NCBI GenBank assembly: GCA_021018815.1
Contig: JAITYX010000011.1
Span: 6,834,501-6,898,500, forward strand
Direction of reading: 5' to 3'
Length of the DNA: 64,000 bases
DNA from: Talinum fruticosum
Taxonomy: Eukaryota; Streptophyta; Magnoliopsida; Caryophyllales; Talinaceae
Shown here: in pieces, positions 46,401 through 57,369 of the stretch
Numbering within the stretch: position 1 is the first letter of the stretch
How the letters are laid out: each line of letters opens with the position of its first letter
Position numbers and translations under genes: made by a program
The notes under the pieces: model-generated
Told to the model about the DNA's origin: nothing
Databases searched by the model: none
The model's input: the letters and a program-made list of their open reading frames with translations, nothing else

Positions 46401-46491
46401 TCACAACAACCGTTCTCATGTTCTCTGCATCTCCTTCAAAGATCACAAACTCAAAAGGGGCAGGCTGTTTTGATACAGCTTGATCAGCCAT
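34419..46491 (-). CDS. KEG-like protein: pseudokinase plus MIB/SH3-like repeats and membrane tail
   Basis: Coding exons (minus): 46491-46129, 46023-45932, 45799-45326, 35357-34550 as read, with a conserved tail continuing to 34419 in another frame. Junctions are GT..AG and in phase (578 codons to the first stop). Residues 45-280: kinase-like domain with P-loop GRGPFGDV and VAIK lysine; the HRD loop is ILN (LILNLKPSNF), so the catalytic Asp is absent, while DFG and APEQW remain. Then come repeats shared with the E3 ligase KEG: WFLKKDTLQEGDIVRSRK, VRVHGIHDPLRV, GDWVRLRED, HSPVGILHSIHRDG, FIGLETLWKG, MWATGKIVHIYPNG. Next are VEVVSFSTCPG..KYQHLEDFHW and a hydrophobic segment, VRPILVALGLFTAIKMGFL, likely a membrane anchor. 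No RING is present, so ligase activity is not expected. A T5 tract at about 34567-34571 appears one base short: the other frame continues KKISKANMKK..GWLPSSVATIIFREG to TAA at 34419. Intron 4 is 10 kb. Confidence 0.9.
36309..36721 (+). repeat. left LTR of the PDS5-carrying element (413 bp)
   Basis: Begins TGACGTAGATGAAGAATAAAGG (first bases) and ends CCCATTCTCTATCA. It aligns with the right LTR along its length with scattered substitutions and small indels, so the insertion is not recent. Confidence 0.92.
36724..36737 (+). promoter_or_regulatory. primer binding site (tRNA-iMet type)
   Basis: TTGGTATCAAGAGC directly after the left LTR, close to the TGGTATCAGAGC standard of copia elements. Confidence 0.85.
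36995..37705 (+). pseudogene. PDS5: captured fragment of PDS5 (sister chromatid cohesion cofactor)
   Basis: Plus-strand blocks in order: LFGLLDELGDLLSQIQQSPS (37050-37115), a stop, DIQVSCFLASCLSELIVDPP and FDDQSMKKVFNLIKSSYQNI (37175-37310), then SRSNNKRLHILKIMAKVKSY, LVMLDFECDAYVLDIFHYLL and ASIRDCHPPSILSHIKSIF (up to about 37500), and after a frame change FSEHVLEACAW (about 37570). These correspond to the N-terminal HEAT region of plant PDS5 proteins (motifs such as KVRSCVVMLDLECDA and FQLIVSSFE). At least two stops or frame changes make it non-functional. It covers about 200 codons with no visible intron gap, although plant PDS5 genes are intron-rich, which suggests capture from spliced RNA. 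Confidence 0.8.
38136..38565 (+). repeat. right LTR of the PDS5-carrying element (430 bp)
   Basis: Begins TGATGGAGATGAAGAATAAA and ends CCCGTTTTTATCA. The purine-rich CTGGGAAAGAA at 38125-38135 is the likely plus-strand primer. Confidence 0.92.
39240..39725 (+). pseudogene. LINE ORF1 (DUF4283 and zinc-knuckle region)
   Basis: Plus-strand blocks: YLDKKPMIVKEW, then in shifted frame QFPRLHPKLWQ, LIKVVRLLGVPIMVDKAT, SGRVLVGMDINSPFPDVILF and EKCSKCNM, matching the DUF4283 core, the conserved GKPLxxD-type segment and the C-x2-C knuckle that follow in plant LINE ORF1. Several stops and frame changes. Confidence 0.75.
40294..40722 (+). repeat. solo LTR (429 bp), GGAAG target duplication, inside LINE ORF2
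   Basis: Starts TGATGCAAGATAAGAATAAA and ends GAGCGTCCTACATCA; ends form the inverted repeat TGATG/CATCA. The 5-bp duplication GGAAG is at 40289-40293 and 40723-40727. Same family as 27369-27815. Removing it rejoins the LINE endonuclease frame around RLGD..EMDEFQDC. Confidence 0.93.
41870..42445. mobile_element. hAT-like non-autonomous element inside the LINE RT
   Basis: The segment interrupts the RT between the QG..HNVLVG-like region and the MIEMLKGVG block. Its left part reads TTTACCCGACCGAACCCGCC and its right end, complemented, TAGACTTGTCAATTTGGGTG, the style of small plant hAT elements. The inner part repeats words such as GGGTCAAACCC and TTAGGGTT. A clean 8-bp duplication was not identified. 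Confidence 0.45.
42952..43703. repeat. foldback/MITE-like element with GA-rich core
   Basis: The left end GGGTCTATTTTGACCTAGAA pairs with the complement of the right end, AGGTCAGTTTGGACCTTGGA, and both continue into AAAAATT..GAGG-like sequence. The core (43255-43450) is almost pure purine on the plus strand, with GA runs at 43269-43286 and 43372-43386. The leucine/serine-rich minus-strand ORF over it is low complexity, not a gene. Confidence 0.55.
43704..45325. other. remainder of intron 4 of the KEG-like gene
   Basis: No gene or clear element recognised. A direct repeat GGAAATTT(C/T)GGGAAGGCTAAACTA occurs at 44895 and 44931. Some stretches near 44280-44360 read like LINE-type code (TVLPWAKAYS), but too weakly to annotate. 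Confidence 0.45.
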
Positions 46492-46496
46492 TTCCT

Positions 46497-47600
46497 CCTA
46501 AAACAGCAGAGAGATCAATTTAATTCTCAGCAACTAAAGTTATCTCAATCAAATTCATGTATTTTTCATATGCAAAACAAGTGAAACAATTGTAGAGGCA
46601 AGACCCCATACAAGATCAACTTTGATACTAATAGCTAGATAAAGGAATCCATGTAAGGAAAGTTTAATGGGTTTAAAGCACACAAAATAACTAGCAAAAA
46701 ATTGTATACCAAAAATCACAGATAAAAGGAGCTGAGACTTTGAAGTGTTTGCCAGTGGTTCAAGAGACCATGAAATTTCAAAATCCAAAAATGAAATCTC
46801 AGCTATTGGTTCACTATAGATTGTTAAAAGTTATTAAGGAAGGCAACATTAAGAATCATCATGATATTATTTCTCTTCTTAATATGAGAGGGTTCCTTTG
46901 AGTTCATTGATGTAATAATGGCAACAGAGATTACGTGTAAGCCACATAAAATAGACAAAGGGGGAAAGTTTGAGAGCCTCCTTCTGCAAGAGCTAGAATG
47001 TAACGCTATCCTAACTCACTCATTAAACAAAGGGAGAGAATTTCACAATTCATAAACACAAATAGATCATATGCTTCAAGACCTCTTCATTTCGACACAA
47101 TTGTTTCATTTTGATAGAATCCGAAGCATAAAATCAAAGCTTAAAACAACCGCGATGAGACAAAAATAAATAAATAAGAGCAATAATCGAATTAAGGAAA
47201 AATTTGAGAAGAGGAATTGCCACAACTCAGAATTCATGAAAAGAACACACACCCAGCATTAAAAACACCAAAACAACAGATACCCAGTACACAAAAACGA
47301 ATAAAAAGAGGGAGAAAACCCACCTGAAGTCCTGAACGGAAAACACTAGCGGCAACTTGGAAGAAAAGTACAAAGGGAAGGGGGAAGATGAAGTAAGAAA
47401 ATATAAAATTCACGTTTTAGAATGAGCAGAAAAACCCGAAGGACTTGAAGCAGGAAGGTTTAGCTATGAACAAGCATCCGTGAGAGGGACAGAGAGAGAG
47501 AATTGCAAGTACAAAGGTCAAAAATCAGTCTCAAAAATGGGTTTTTATGGCAAGAGAATCCTCAACCCATGGAATCCTCGTAATAGCCTCTTGAAACTTA
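46497..47600 (-). promoter_or_regulatory. 5' UTR exon, leader intron and proximal promoter of the KEG-like gene
   Basis: A splice acceptor TTTTAG lies just before the leader GAGGAA and ATG at 46491 (exon starts at 46497). A matching donor reads (minus) CTTCAG then GTGGGT at 47324, implying a non-coding first exon between about 47500 and 47324 and a leader intron of about 0.8 kb. Upstream, the CT-rich sequence at 47480-47500 on the minus strand is typical of plant leaders. The promoter is cut short at 47600 by a MITE. Confidence 0.6.
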
Positions 47601-48857
47601 GGCCTGTTCCATTTATTGTAAGTTGTAAATATATGTAAGGGCTTGTAAGAATTAGGTGACTTAGATAAAAATCTTTAATATATTTTTATAATTAAGTAAA
47701 ATATATTTGTATTTTTATTTATAAATTTAGTATAAATTATAAAATTTATATATTGTAATGCTAAATGCATATTATAAATGACTTTTATAATAAATAGTTA
47801 AAAATGACCTTAATTTTACAAGTTTGAAATAATATCATTAATTATTAAGTGTTTTCAACTATTAAAATTAGTAGTTGAGCACATTTATTTCAAATGTGTA
47901 AAATTAAGGTGATTTTCAAGTATCAATTAGATGAAAATTTTTATGCATCTATAAAAACTTTTTTCATAAGTATTAAATATAATTTCTTTTTTCTTTAAAA
48001 AACAAATCATTAAACATGGCATAGATGCATTTGGCATCACAAATATATAAATTTTATTATTCTCTTACGTACAATTCATAAATAAAAATACAAATATATT
48101 GCACATAACTATAAAAATACACATATGAATACATTAAACATTTTTATCGAATCATATACAACATTTTATATTCATTCTAACTCCTTTCAACTTTCTACAA
48201 CTCCTTATATCTTTTTACACATCCTTACAACTCCGTACAACTTATTCTAAATATAACAGGGTTGAAATAGTCCAAATGTTTTCGTCACATTCAACTTGAC
48301 CATTCACGTATAAACTTAAACTTTAATAAAATGTTTGTAATATTATTCATTATAACTAACTTAAATGGACATGATACTTTTAAAATTAATTATTTGTTGG
48401 AATTTGTTTGAGAACTTCTTAAGACATAAAATTAAATTAATGTATACAATAGGTATTAATTATCAAAATCCTTACACATTTATACAAATAAATCCGAGAC
48501 ACTCGAAATACCCGATGGGAGTATAAGTATAGAAATGGGGAAAATAGGGTGTAGGTATAGCTACATCCACCATTTACATATCCTGGACCATCCCTAGTAG
48601 ACACCTTTTACATATATAAATATTCACCAACAAAAAATTTTCATTAACGGTAGAAAATAAATTCACAATAAATTTCGATATAAAAAATAATATATAATTA
48701 TAAGGAGTTGTAAGAAACTGTAAGAAGTTGTAAAGAGTTATAAAGAGTTGTTAAAAGTTATACGGAGGTGTAAGAAGTTGTAAGGAGTTGTAAGAAGTTA
48801 TAAGCAAAGTTGTAAGGAGTTGTAAAGTTGTAAGCTAAAGGTAAATGGAACAAAGTC
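47601..48857. mobile_element. PIF/Harbinger (Tourist-like) element, 1257 bp, TTA target duplication
   Basis: The left end GGCCTGTTCCATTTATTGTA and the complement of the right end, GACTTTGTTCCATTTACCTT, form terminal inverted repeats. TTA lies at 47598-47600 and 48858-48860, the duplication typical of Harbinger elements. The subterminal zones consist of repeated GTTGTAAGNAGT / ACTCCTTACAAC words (48180-48240 and 48700-48830). No transposase is encoded. Confidence 0.8.
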
Positions 48858-48879
48858 TTATATATATTAAGTCCGGATC

Positions 48880-49950
48880 CATGATATGTACGGATTAATA
48901 TAATAATTTTAAAAAAATTATAAATTAAGAAATTAAATATATAATAACTATTTATATTAAGATTAATAATAAAAATAATTTTGCTAATTGTATTCCTTAT
49001 GGTGATGGATAACAAGTATCTATACAAGAATCTTATATGTTTAATTTTACATATATGGTAAATAGTTTATTTAATATTTTCTCATAAATTGTAATATTTT
49101 TAGTTTTCTAATACAAATTAACTTTTCACCTAACTTTAGAAAAACAAGTTAAATTTCAATTCACTTTTTGTTTTTTTACTATAGAAATTTCCTAATTATA
49201 ACATATCCCTTGAACCCTTTTTGTTAGGAAAAAAATCCTATCTATTAAAAATCTTAGTAATCGATAGAAAAAACCTTTGTAAAAGGTATTATGCCCCCAA
49301 ATCTAATTTTCCTTTTTTTTTACATGCTTCATTATATCTTGCATTGTTGACCCAAAAAAATTTGCTCTTAGTTACTATATTAAGCATGAGTTTAATTAAG
49401 AAGAACCAAATGATCTGTTATTAAACGTAAATGTACTGTATTGCTTTAATTTTTTTAATTGATTACTTTCTCTGTTTTCACCACCATTTGCTCAAGTTTC
49501 ACGATTTAATTTTTTATCCTTCTAAATTGTTGTTGTAGTGCCAAATTGAAATTACCGATTATGTGATTGAAAAAAGAAATTACCGATTATGAAGAAACAA
49601 CAAAAAACAATGAAGCATGGCAAAAAAATTTTAATGGGTAGGACTTAATGAGAAATTTTAATTAAAAATAAGAAGTTAATAAGGCAATAACATAATTTTG
49701 GGTCGTGAGGTGGAAACTTTAATTTGTATTAGGAAACTAAAAATATTGCAATTCATGAGAAAATATTGAATAAATTATTTACCATATATGTAAAATTAAA
49801 AAGATAAGATTCTTGTATAGATACTTCTTATTCATTGCCCTAAGGGCGACAATTAGCAAAATCGTAATAAAAAATATTATAATGATATAAGTGATCCAAA
49901 TATATTTAACAATAACAGGTAATGAGTAAAAGATATAATTTGTACCATTG
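48880..49950. repeat. long imperfect inverted repeat
   Basis: The left arm around 48970-49130 (TTTTGCTAATTGT, AAGTATCTATACAAGAATC, TTTTACATATATGGTAAATA, TTTCTAATACAAATTAA) recurs inverted at about 49710-49880 with few changes, separated by about 580 bases. A weaker match may extend outward to about 48880 and 49950. No coding sequence. It may be a non-autonomous Mutator-type or foldback element. Confidence 0.8.
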
Positions 49951-51375
49951 TAAAGGGTATGATAGTCAATTCGCGGCACGGGGTAACAAAAACTTTTATT
50001 TCAAAATGGCGGGAGGCTCGATGGCAAATAATCATCTTTTAATAATTTAGAAAATTTACAATAGTAAAAGATATGATTTAAATATGTTTGTCGATAATAA
50101 GTCACGAGATATAAATGTTAGGAAGAGACTAAAATAAACTGTATATGTAACAAAAAAGAAAAATTGATCTATATGTTATGCAAAAATTTTGAGAGAGATG
50201 AATTTATTAGAAATCCTATAGGCTTAATATAAGTTGTCATATGAAGTTTCCATCCCTTTAAACATAACGCAAATTACGAACTTAAAATCTATAAATTATG
50301 AACTTGAAGTAGTATAATTCCTAACTTTTTTATTCATTACGTCTTATTCTACAACATATTTACATCATAACTTTCTATCTTGTAAACATTTTCAATTATT
50401 AATATCAGGTATATATGTAATTGTTATATTTTTATTATATTAATTTATGATTTATTAAGGTTTATTACATCACATTGTGCATATGATGAATCTTGATTAG
50501 CAATGATCAAGTTGTTTCTTCAAATAGTCAAATATTTAAACAATATTTTTATAACATATTCCTATTGATTTTAATTTTAAAAATTTCTATAACAAATATA
50601 ATTTTAACTAACACAATTTCATGGTACCAAGTCAAAAAGAACCATCAACAATGAAAAATTAATAATGTTAGAGAACATTATTATATTTCGGACCCAAAAT
50701 AATATTACATATCAATATACATAAAAATAAATGAGAGCTCGTATATAATTCAAACCCTAAATAAATAAATACATAACTATATTACAATTTAAATCATCAA
50801 TTACAAATAAAAACTTCTTAATCTTTCTATACTTAAACGGTATATATAATCTAAAGAGAATCGTAAAATTCGATAACACTAAAATCATATCACTCTTTTA
50901 AAAAGTGGAAATTTTACGTTTCACTTAAAAAGAAAAAAATTTAAAGAGATAAACATGAAGGAAAATATTTGATTTAATTCTTTATTTTCCTTTAAAATAA
51001 TAAAACATCAAATTCTTATTATTCAATTCGGTAATGCTAAGAACCCAATTAGTTGGTTATTCAAACTCTGCTTGCTATTGAAAATTCTCCGTGATTATAT
51101 GATAATATTTATTTCAAGGAAACTTTAGGGTATATTTTATTAGGTAAATAAGGTCAAAAGTAGTGTCATTTCTACTCTTAAATTTTGGTTGGCATGTTCG
51201 TTAGCCCATAGTTTGATATTATGTCCCATGCATTTTTTCACGATGTTTCTTTATTTTTTCATTTATGTATTTGTATATTTTAAATCCTTTATATTTTGAT
51301 TTATTATGCCAAGTGAGTCTTGGAGGGTAGATAGATGAGTAGAAACCTTTTTTTTTCAAAGGCAAATTGTTATTT
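49951..51375. other. AT-rich intergenic stretch
   Basis: I see no gene, repeat array or element end here that can be supported. Confidence 0.6.
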
Positions 51376-51899
51376 TTATATTGGATAATTTTTTTTTTTT
51401 TGGTAAAAAGGTTAAACTTTTCACCATTGAATTGAGATTAGATATTTACGAGACAGGCAAAATTGGGCATACCCAATTTTAGTGTTCACAATACATGTCA
51501 TCTACCCATGCTCTGTATATCTTCTTCCTATTCAATAATTGATGCCTAATTATCTACTTAATCTCTTGGGCTATATCCGCACTTACTTGTAGTTGATACT
51601 TGAAATGTTCTCTTATTCCTTTCGTTCCAAATGCTTGTAACAAATGGCAGCTATTAGGGGTGCAATCTCAGCCAGTTTTGCATTGGAAACATTCTTCCCC
51701 TGCAGCCGGTGATTCCAAATGTTTCTTCGATCCGGACCATTACCCTGCAGGGTAAAGGCATTGAAGCAGATCCTTGAGAGAATGGGCATTTGAGGAATAG
51801 GGGTTCTATTGTTGCCTCACATGTAAAACAAGCATATTGTATTGTCCACCTGAATTTACCTTTGCAGTCTATCTCTAGTAAGTAATTTCCCCTTCAAAA

Positions 51900-54580
51900 T
51901 TAGCCACGAGACAAATGGAATGTTTTGTCCCAAACAAGCTTCCACCACTTTACTTCGAGGCCTCTTTGTGGAGATGGCTGAATAGGATTTTTACTTTATA
52001 CTTGTCATTTTCCTGCACCTTCCATTCACCATTCTATACATCCCACCAAGCTGAAGAAAATTCTCTCAAGGACATGATTTTCCTAAAACACCAACTAGCA
52101 TTGCAGGTGATTTTGTATGATCTCCAGTTAGCATTCTTTAAGTATATACTATGGATCCATTTAACCCATAGGATTTCGGGATGACTTGCTATATACCACA
52201 AATGCTTCCCCACAAGTGTTTTATTCCAGTTGGCAAACATTCTAACCCCTAGGTCCCCTTGATTTTTGGCAAGCATACCTTATCCCAGTGCTACTGGAAT
52301 AAGCTTATGAGCACTTTCGGTGCCGGACTAAAGGCAACTCTTGCATATCTTTTCAACCCCTTTAATAATTGCACTCGAAAGAATAAAGATGGAGCCCAGG
52401 TATATATGCATATTGAGCGAGCATTGAATTGACCACCTGTAGTCTTTCTGCATAATTAAGCTTCTTAACACCCCAAGTTCCTACCCTTGCAGTAATCTTT
52501 GAGATTAGAAGGAGACAATCATTACTTGTTTAGTTTGCCAATCCTCAAGGGTACCCCTAGGTACTTTAGTGGGAGTTGACCCCTCTCTAGTTCCGAGGTA
52601 TGCAGTAGTTGCTCCTCCACTTCTTCATTCACACCAGCCATGATAATTTGAGACTTATGCAAGTTGATTTCCATCCCGGATACTTTTGTGAATATCTTAA
52701 GGGTTTGCATAATGTACTTAAGTGACTGATAATCATCTTTGCAAAAATCAGCAGGTCATAGGCAAACATCGGGTGATTAAGTCTTAATTCCTTGCAACCT
52801 GGATGAAATTTGAATCTTTAATCTTCAACCATGCATTTTAACAATCTTGAAAGGTATTCCATCCCCATGACAAACAATAAAGGGGAGATGGGGTCCCTTG
52901 CCTAATCGCCTTCCCACTTTTAAAAAATATGTACAAAAGGCTGATTGATTTTCCATGATAATTGTAGGTAGCACATTTTTAAGCCTCATGCAAAGCAATT
53001 TGGTGATGACTTTATAAATCACGTTACAACAAGAGATTGGTCTAAAATCTGAGGGAGATTGAGGGTGGTCTACCTTAGGGAGAAGAGCAATGGCTATTGT
53101 ATTGATGCGCTTCAAAAGTTTTCCGGATGAAAAGAAATCCGAGAATAGCCTCACATACCTCGGATCCAATAATGCTCCATGCACTTTGGAAAAATTTACT
53201 ATTGAACCCATCTGGCCCGGGCCTTTTGGTCCCCTCAATATCCCAGAATGTAGCTTTTACTTCCTTTTTATGTCAAAGGGATGTGTAAGAGCTTGACTTT
53301 GAGCTAGGGAGAAACATTTACCTGATTGTAGTATAGACCACTTGAGTTTGCATTGTCTTGGCTTGGAAGTTAGCGGATCCCGAAAGTAGCCGAGTAGGCA
53401 ATCCAAAATTTCCTAGGGTGTATAAGTATAAACTCCATTTCTTTGAAGGATACATCCAATATTTGCTCTGGAAATTTTACGCTTCACCACGAGTGAAAAT
53501 ATGCGATATTGATGTTCCTCTCTTTTAACCACCCGATTTTGCTAATCTGGTTGTACTTATCTTTTGAAGCCTTTTTGAGTCTCTGCGATTCAGCAATTGC
53601 ATCCTTTCCAACGAGTGTATAAAGCCTATGTACCTTATCTAGCAAAAAATTGATCTTGGATTCCAATCAAAACCTATCTAGCCTCGATTAAGTTGATTGT
53701 CCGGATGTAAAAATTGTGATATGTAGAGTTGCCTCAAAGCTGTCTTGACTTGATTCATCTTTTGAACTATGTACATTTTTGTGCCTGACCCATTATACCT
53801 CCAATTGTTTTTGGCCGTAGTTAAGTATTGATCATTATGGCACCACATGTTGCAGAATTGAAAGCAAGATCTAAGCCTCTCATTGTGATGTTCTCACGAA
53901 AATGAAGCGACAAAGATCGGATATTCCAACAGCCTCAACACAATTAACCCCTAGAAAGGTGTTATGCCAAGCTTCATTAATCGAGCATGATCCAATCTAG
54001 AAAGCACCCTGTCTTGTGCCTTCTATTTATCTGTCCAAGTATAAAAATGCCCATTGTGTTACATCTCCTAGAGTTCACATTCAGCCATGCGATTATGAAA
54101 ATCCTCCATATCATTATAGTGGACTTCATTCCCTCCCATTCTATCGGCTTTACTCAAAATGCGGTTAGAGTCCCTTGCGGTAAGCCATTCTTGCACCGAT
54201 TTGTTGGCATGTAACGAGAAAATTCCACAAGATCCTTCTTTCAATTACACAATTTGCAGCATATACAACTCGACCACAAAAATTGAGATTGAGTACTTTT
54301 ATCTATCACATGACAATGAATTATCCGCTTGCAAGTATGAAGTATTTCTACCTCAAACTTGTTAGGTTTCTCGGATCACTCAAATTGTACTTTTCATGTC
54401 CTGAGTAGCGTTTGTCACCTTCTTCCACTCCTTGCATACTTTCTCTGCCACTATATCCACATTGTTCTTGCTCACTTTTGTTTCAAGCAAGCCAGCCAAG
54501 CCTATACCTTTATTTGCCAAGAAGAGAGCTAACTCTTCTTGCTTGGAGGGGTTATTTAAACCCCTCACATTCTAAACGAG
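51900..54580 (-). pseudogene. LINE ORF2 (endonuclease, RT with core deletion, zf-RVT approach)
   Basis: Minus-strand blocks: MRGLNNPSKQEELALFL and LAGLLETKVS (54568-54470, endonuclease start), WLKERNINIAYFHSW (53540-53487), LLPKVDHPQSPSDFRPISCC and NVIYKVITKLL (53110-52985, RT), MENQSAF, and then at once GRRLGKGPHLPFIVCHGDGI, the counterpart of GGLRQGDPxSPxLFVxxMEY. The roughly 90 residues that normally lie between are missing. Next are MFAYDLLIFAK (about 52770, decayed YADD), VSGMEINLHKSQI, and GQLPLKYLGVPLRIGKL (52600-52525). The GDLGVRMFANWNKTLVGKHL block is at about 52260-52200. Confidence 0.85.
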
Positions 54581-54890
54581 GCTATTATCCATTTTCTGCT
54601 CTCAAAGAAGCCTCACAAATGGGCTCCTTTGAGTGGATATTATGCTTGCCCAGTTTCAGCCACAGTGGTCTTAAGGACACTGAACACATTATGCTTGAAT
54701 TGTTTCTACTCCACTAACACTAACTTGAGCTGGCTCAATCTAATGTATCACTTGATCCTTTTGTATCGCGGGATTGTCCTTGGGAGGATTTTCAGGTTTT
54801 TCTTTAGGGACCCATACTCTTTTTATGCCTTTCCTGCATTTATCCTCACTATGCCCAACACATACCGCACTTAGTACATTTTTCAAGGTA

Positions 54891-57369
54891 TCATTCTAGC
54901 TCAATGCCTTGATGGATTAGCTCATTATTTTTATCTACAAACACCACTTCCTCGGGGATAGGATTTGTTATATCGATTTCAATGATTGCTCTAGCAAAGT
55001 TCAATCTCCCCTTCTCAAAGTTTAGTTTATTCGCCACTAATGGAATACCCACCAAACTAGCAATTTTGCTTGAGTTCATCCACACCCTAGAATTTTGGAT
55101 GTAACTTGTGGAATCTCACCCAAATGGGTATATATTTAATTTCAAACTCAAGATCCTAACCCGGTGAAGACTCGGACTTTACTTAGCACATTTCGAGTTC
55201 TATCAAGGGAATCAGGTATAAGACTTTCTCACCTATAGAGTTTTGATTCCAAGTCATTCTCTGTACCTTAGAAACTTTTACGAGTGATATAGTATTTCCT
55301 CTAAGTGATATAGCAATTATTTCATGTATTTTTGCTTATCTCTGTGTGACTCGGAAAACATATATGCACTCACGTTGTGTCACTCGGTTACGAGTCTCTC
55401 ATCACTTAGAATTATCGCATGTTCGGATGACTAGTATTCACATAACCGCACTCAGGTCGACTTCATGTTACGGGTTTTATTACTGTTATAGTCGGCGCTT
55501 CTAGTCCGAACCATGCTTAGTCTAGATCAAGTTTGTTCACTCGATAGTCTTTTATTTAACTTGATTCTCTCCTAGACTAACTCGGATGGAATTTTGAGTT
55601 TCATGGATATTAGACTCAGAAAATTTCATTCCTTTTCCGACTCGGATAATTAGTTAGTTAATTACCTTAATTATGTTATTATCCGTGTCTAATCTTGGAC
55701 CAAAGTATTTTATACTTTGAGAACCAATTTGATTTACTTTTGTAGGTTATTCAAACGAGGATACACCTTTTGAAATACAAAAGTAACCAGCTTCAAAACG
55801 TCAAATCACCGAGCAGACAAGGCTTTTTCCACCTCGACCTAACCCCGGAAGACGTGTCGAGGCATGCTGTTTTCAAAGCTGGAAATCTGCATGACCAAGC
55901 TAAACGGTGGTTTCCACCTTATTTTTCAAGACACCACCGGTGGTTTTGGGACTTCTAAAAGAGTCGAGAACCGTTGCCCAACGTTTATATCTTAACGGAT
56001 ACTTTCGAGTGACTCGGAAGATCCTTGACAACGGTCACAAAGGACTTCCGAGTCGGAAGATGGAGATAATGGCTATGCAGCCTGGTCATCTATATATAGA
56101 AGCCAACTCTCAAGACATGAAGATTGCCGAACATATTGTCAATACACTTACTTAATCAATAGTCATTGTATTCATTCTTAATCTTCTTCTTACATCTCCC
56201 ACTCTGTAATTTATTATATTTTGAGTTGTAAGGTCTTGTACTCGATTACTAAACACTTTCTTTCTTAGTCTCTAAGTAAGGTCCCTTGACTGAGCTGTAA
56301 GGGTTAACTCGGCTCGGTTGTCCCTAAGCTGTAAGGGTTATCTCAACTAGGAAATACTAGACCGAGATAAGGGAATTTCGAGTCTAGGAAAAACTTGTAA
56401 AGAGTTGTCTAAGTGCGCAACTCGGGTTCGATCGATCTACTGTATTTTGTGGACTCAAAATAGTGGATTTGACTTCGTGCTTGGACTAGCACGATTCGTG
56501 GTTTTCTGCCCCGGGAGGGTTGCCACGTACTTTCTATGTCTTCACTTTCGAGTACATTCTAGACTCGGACAGGTTTTAAAATTTCAGTTTAATTTGCTTC
56601 TTTACTCTTCACTGAAATTCGAGTTCATACTTTTCGACCCCAATATAGACTCGAGAATCGGCTTACATGCGTTCTTTGTTCAAAAGAGTTTGATTTTCCG
56701 GAAAAATCTTCCATCACCCTATTCACCCCCTCTAGGGTGACTTAGTCTCTCCACTGAGCAAACCTTCACCGGGGACCATTCCTTAACTATAAGAGGCTTC
56801 TTATCAAAGTAATATATGTTGTGCTTCAATATTTGATCCCTATTCAATTGAGTGTGAAATCGCACAATAAAAGCTCCATTATCCTTCCGCAGGACTTTAT
56901 CAATAAGAGATTTACCCCATATCTTATTAAGGAATTTTTCCATAACGGTTAATGGAGGGTTGGCACCCTAAACTCGACAAATGATTACTGAGTTTAATAT
57001 TCAATTTCGGTTTCTATGTCCCGAATCTCAATTTTCTAAATAAGACAACCATATTTTTGGATCGGGATAATAAATTCGAGTCTATTACCAGCATTTGGTA
57101 CCTTTGAGATGTCTCGCCTTTGTTGTCAATTCTCCTCTACGATCTTGGATGCCAATCATTCGGCCCATGAAAGTTGTGAGGATTGAGCGCTTTCGCCATT
57201 TGATGGGGTTTCCTCCTACTGTCATTGTTCCATTAGAGATTGGATTTCCATTGTTGTTAGATCCTTTCGGGGTTGGCTGAGTTATTGGTGAAGTCACCGG
57301 ACTTTGTGTTGTTGGCGTGTGCGATTGGATTGAGGGCCTAGGGTTAGGTTGTTTTCTCTTCCTTGCCAT
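54891..57369 (-). pseudogene. LINE ORF1 (DUF4283 family), split by the solo LTR
   Basis: ATG at 57369 opens MARKRKQPNPRPS with a low-complexity proline/threonine head. 56943-56719 holds the DUF4283 start (IWGKSLIDKVL, GAFIVRFHTQ, KPLIVKEWSP). After the solo LTR the minus strand continues LEFEIKYIPIWVRFHKLHPK (about 55150-55095), then SSKIASLVGIPLVANK and RLNFARAIIEIDI (55085-54960). The order fits the family exactly once the LTR is removed. Stops and frame changes are present. Confidence 0.85.
55165..56768 (+). repeat. copia solo LTR (1604 bp), same family as 3541-5070
   Basis: Starts TGAAGACTCGGACTTTACTT and ends GAGCAAACCTTCA. CCGG flanks both sides (55161-55164 and 56769-56772), a probable short target duplication. 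It lies inside LINE ORF1. The shared end with the 5' LTR at 3541 is clear, for example the CACCCTATTCACCCCCTCTA word near 56715. Confidence 0.92.
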
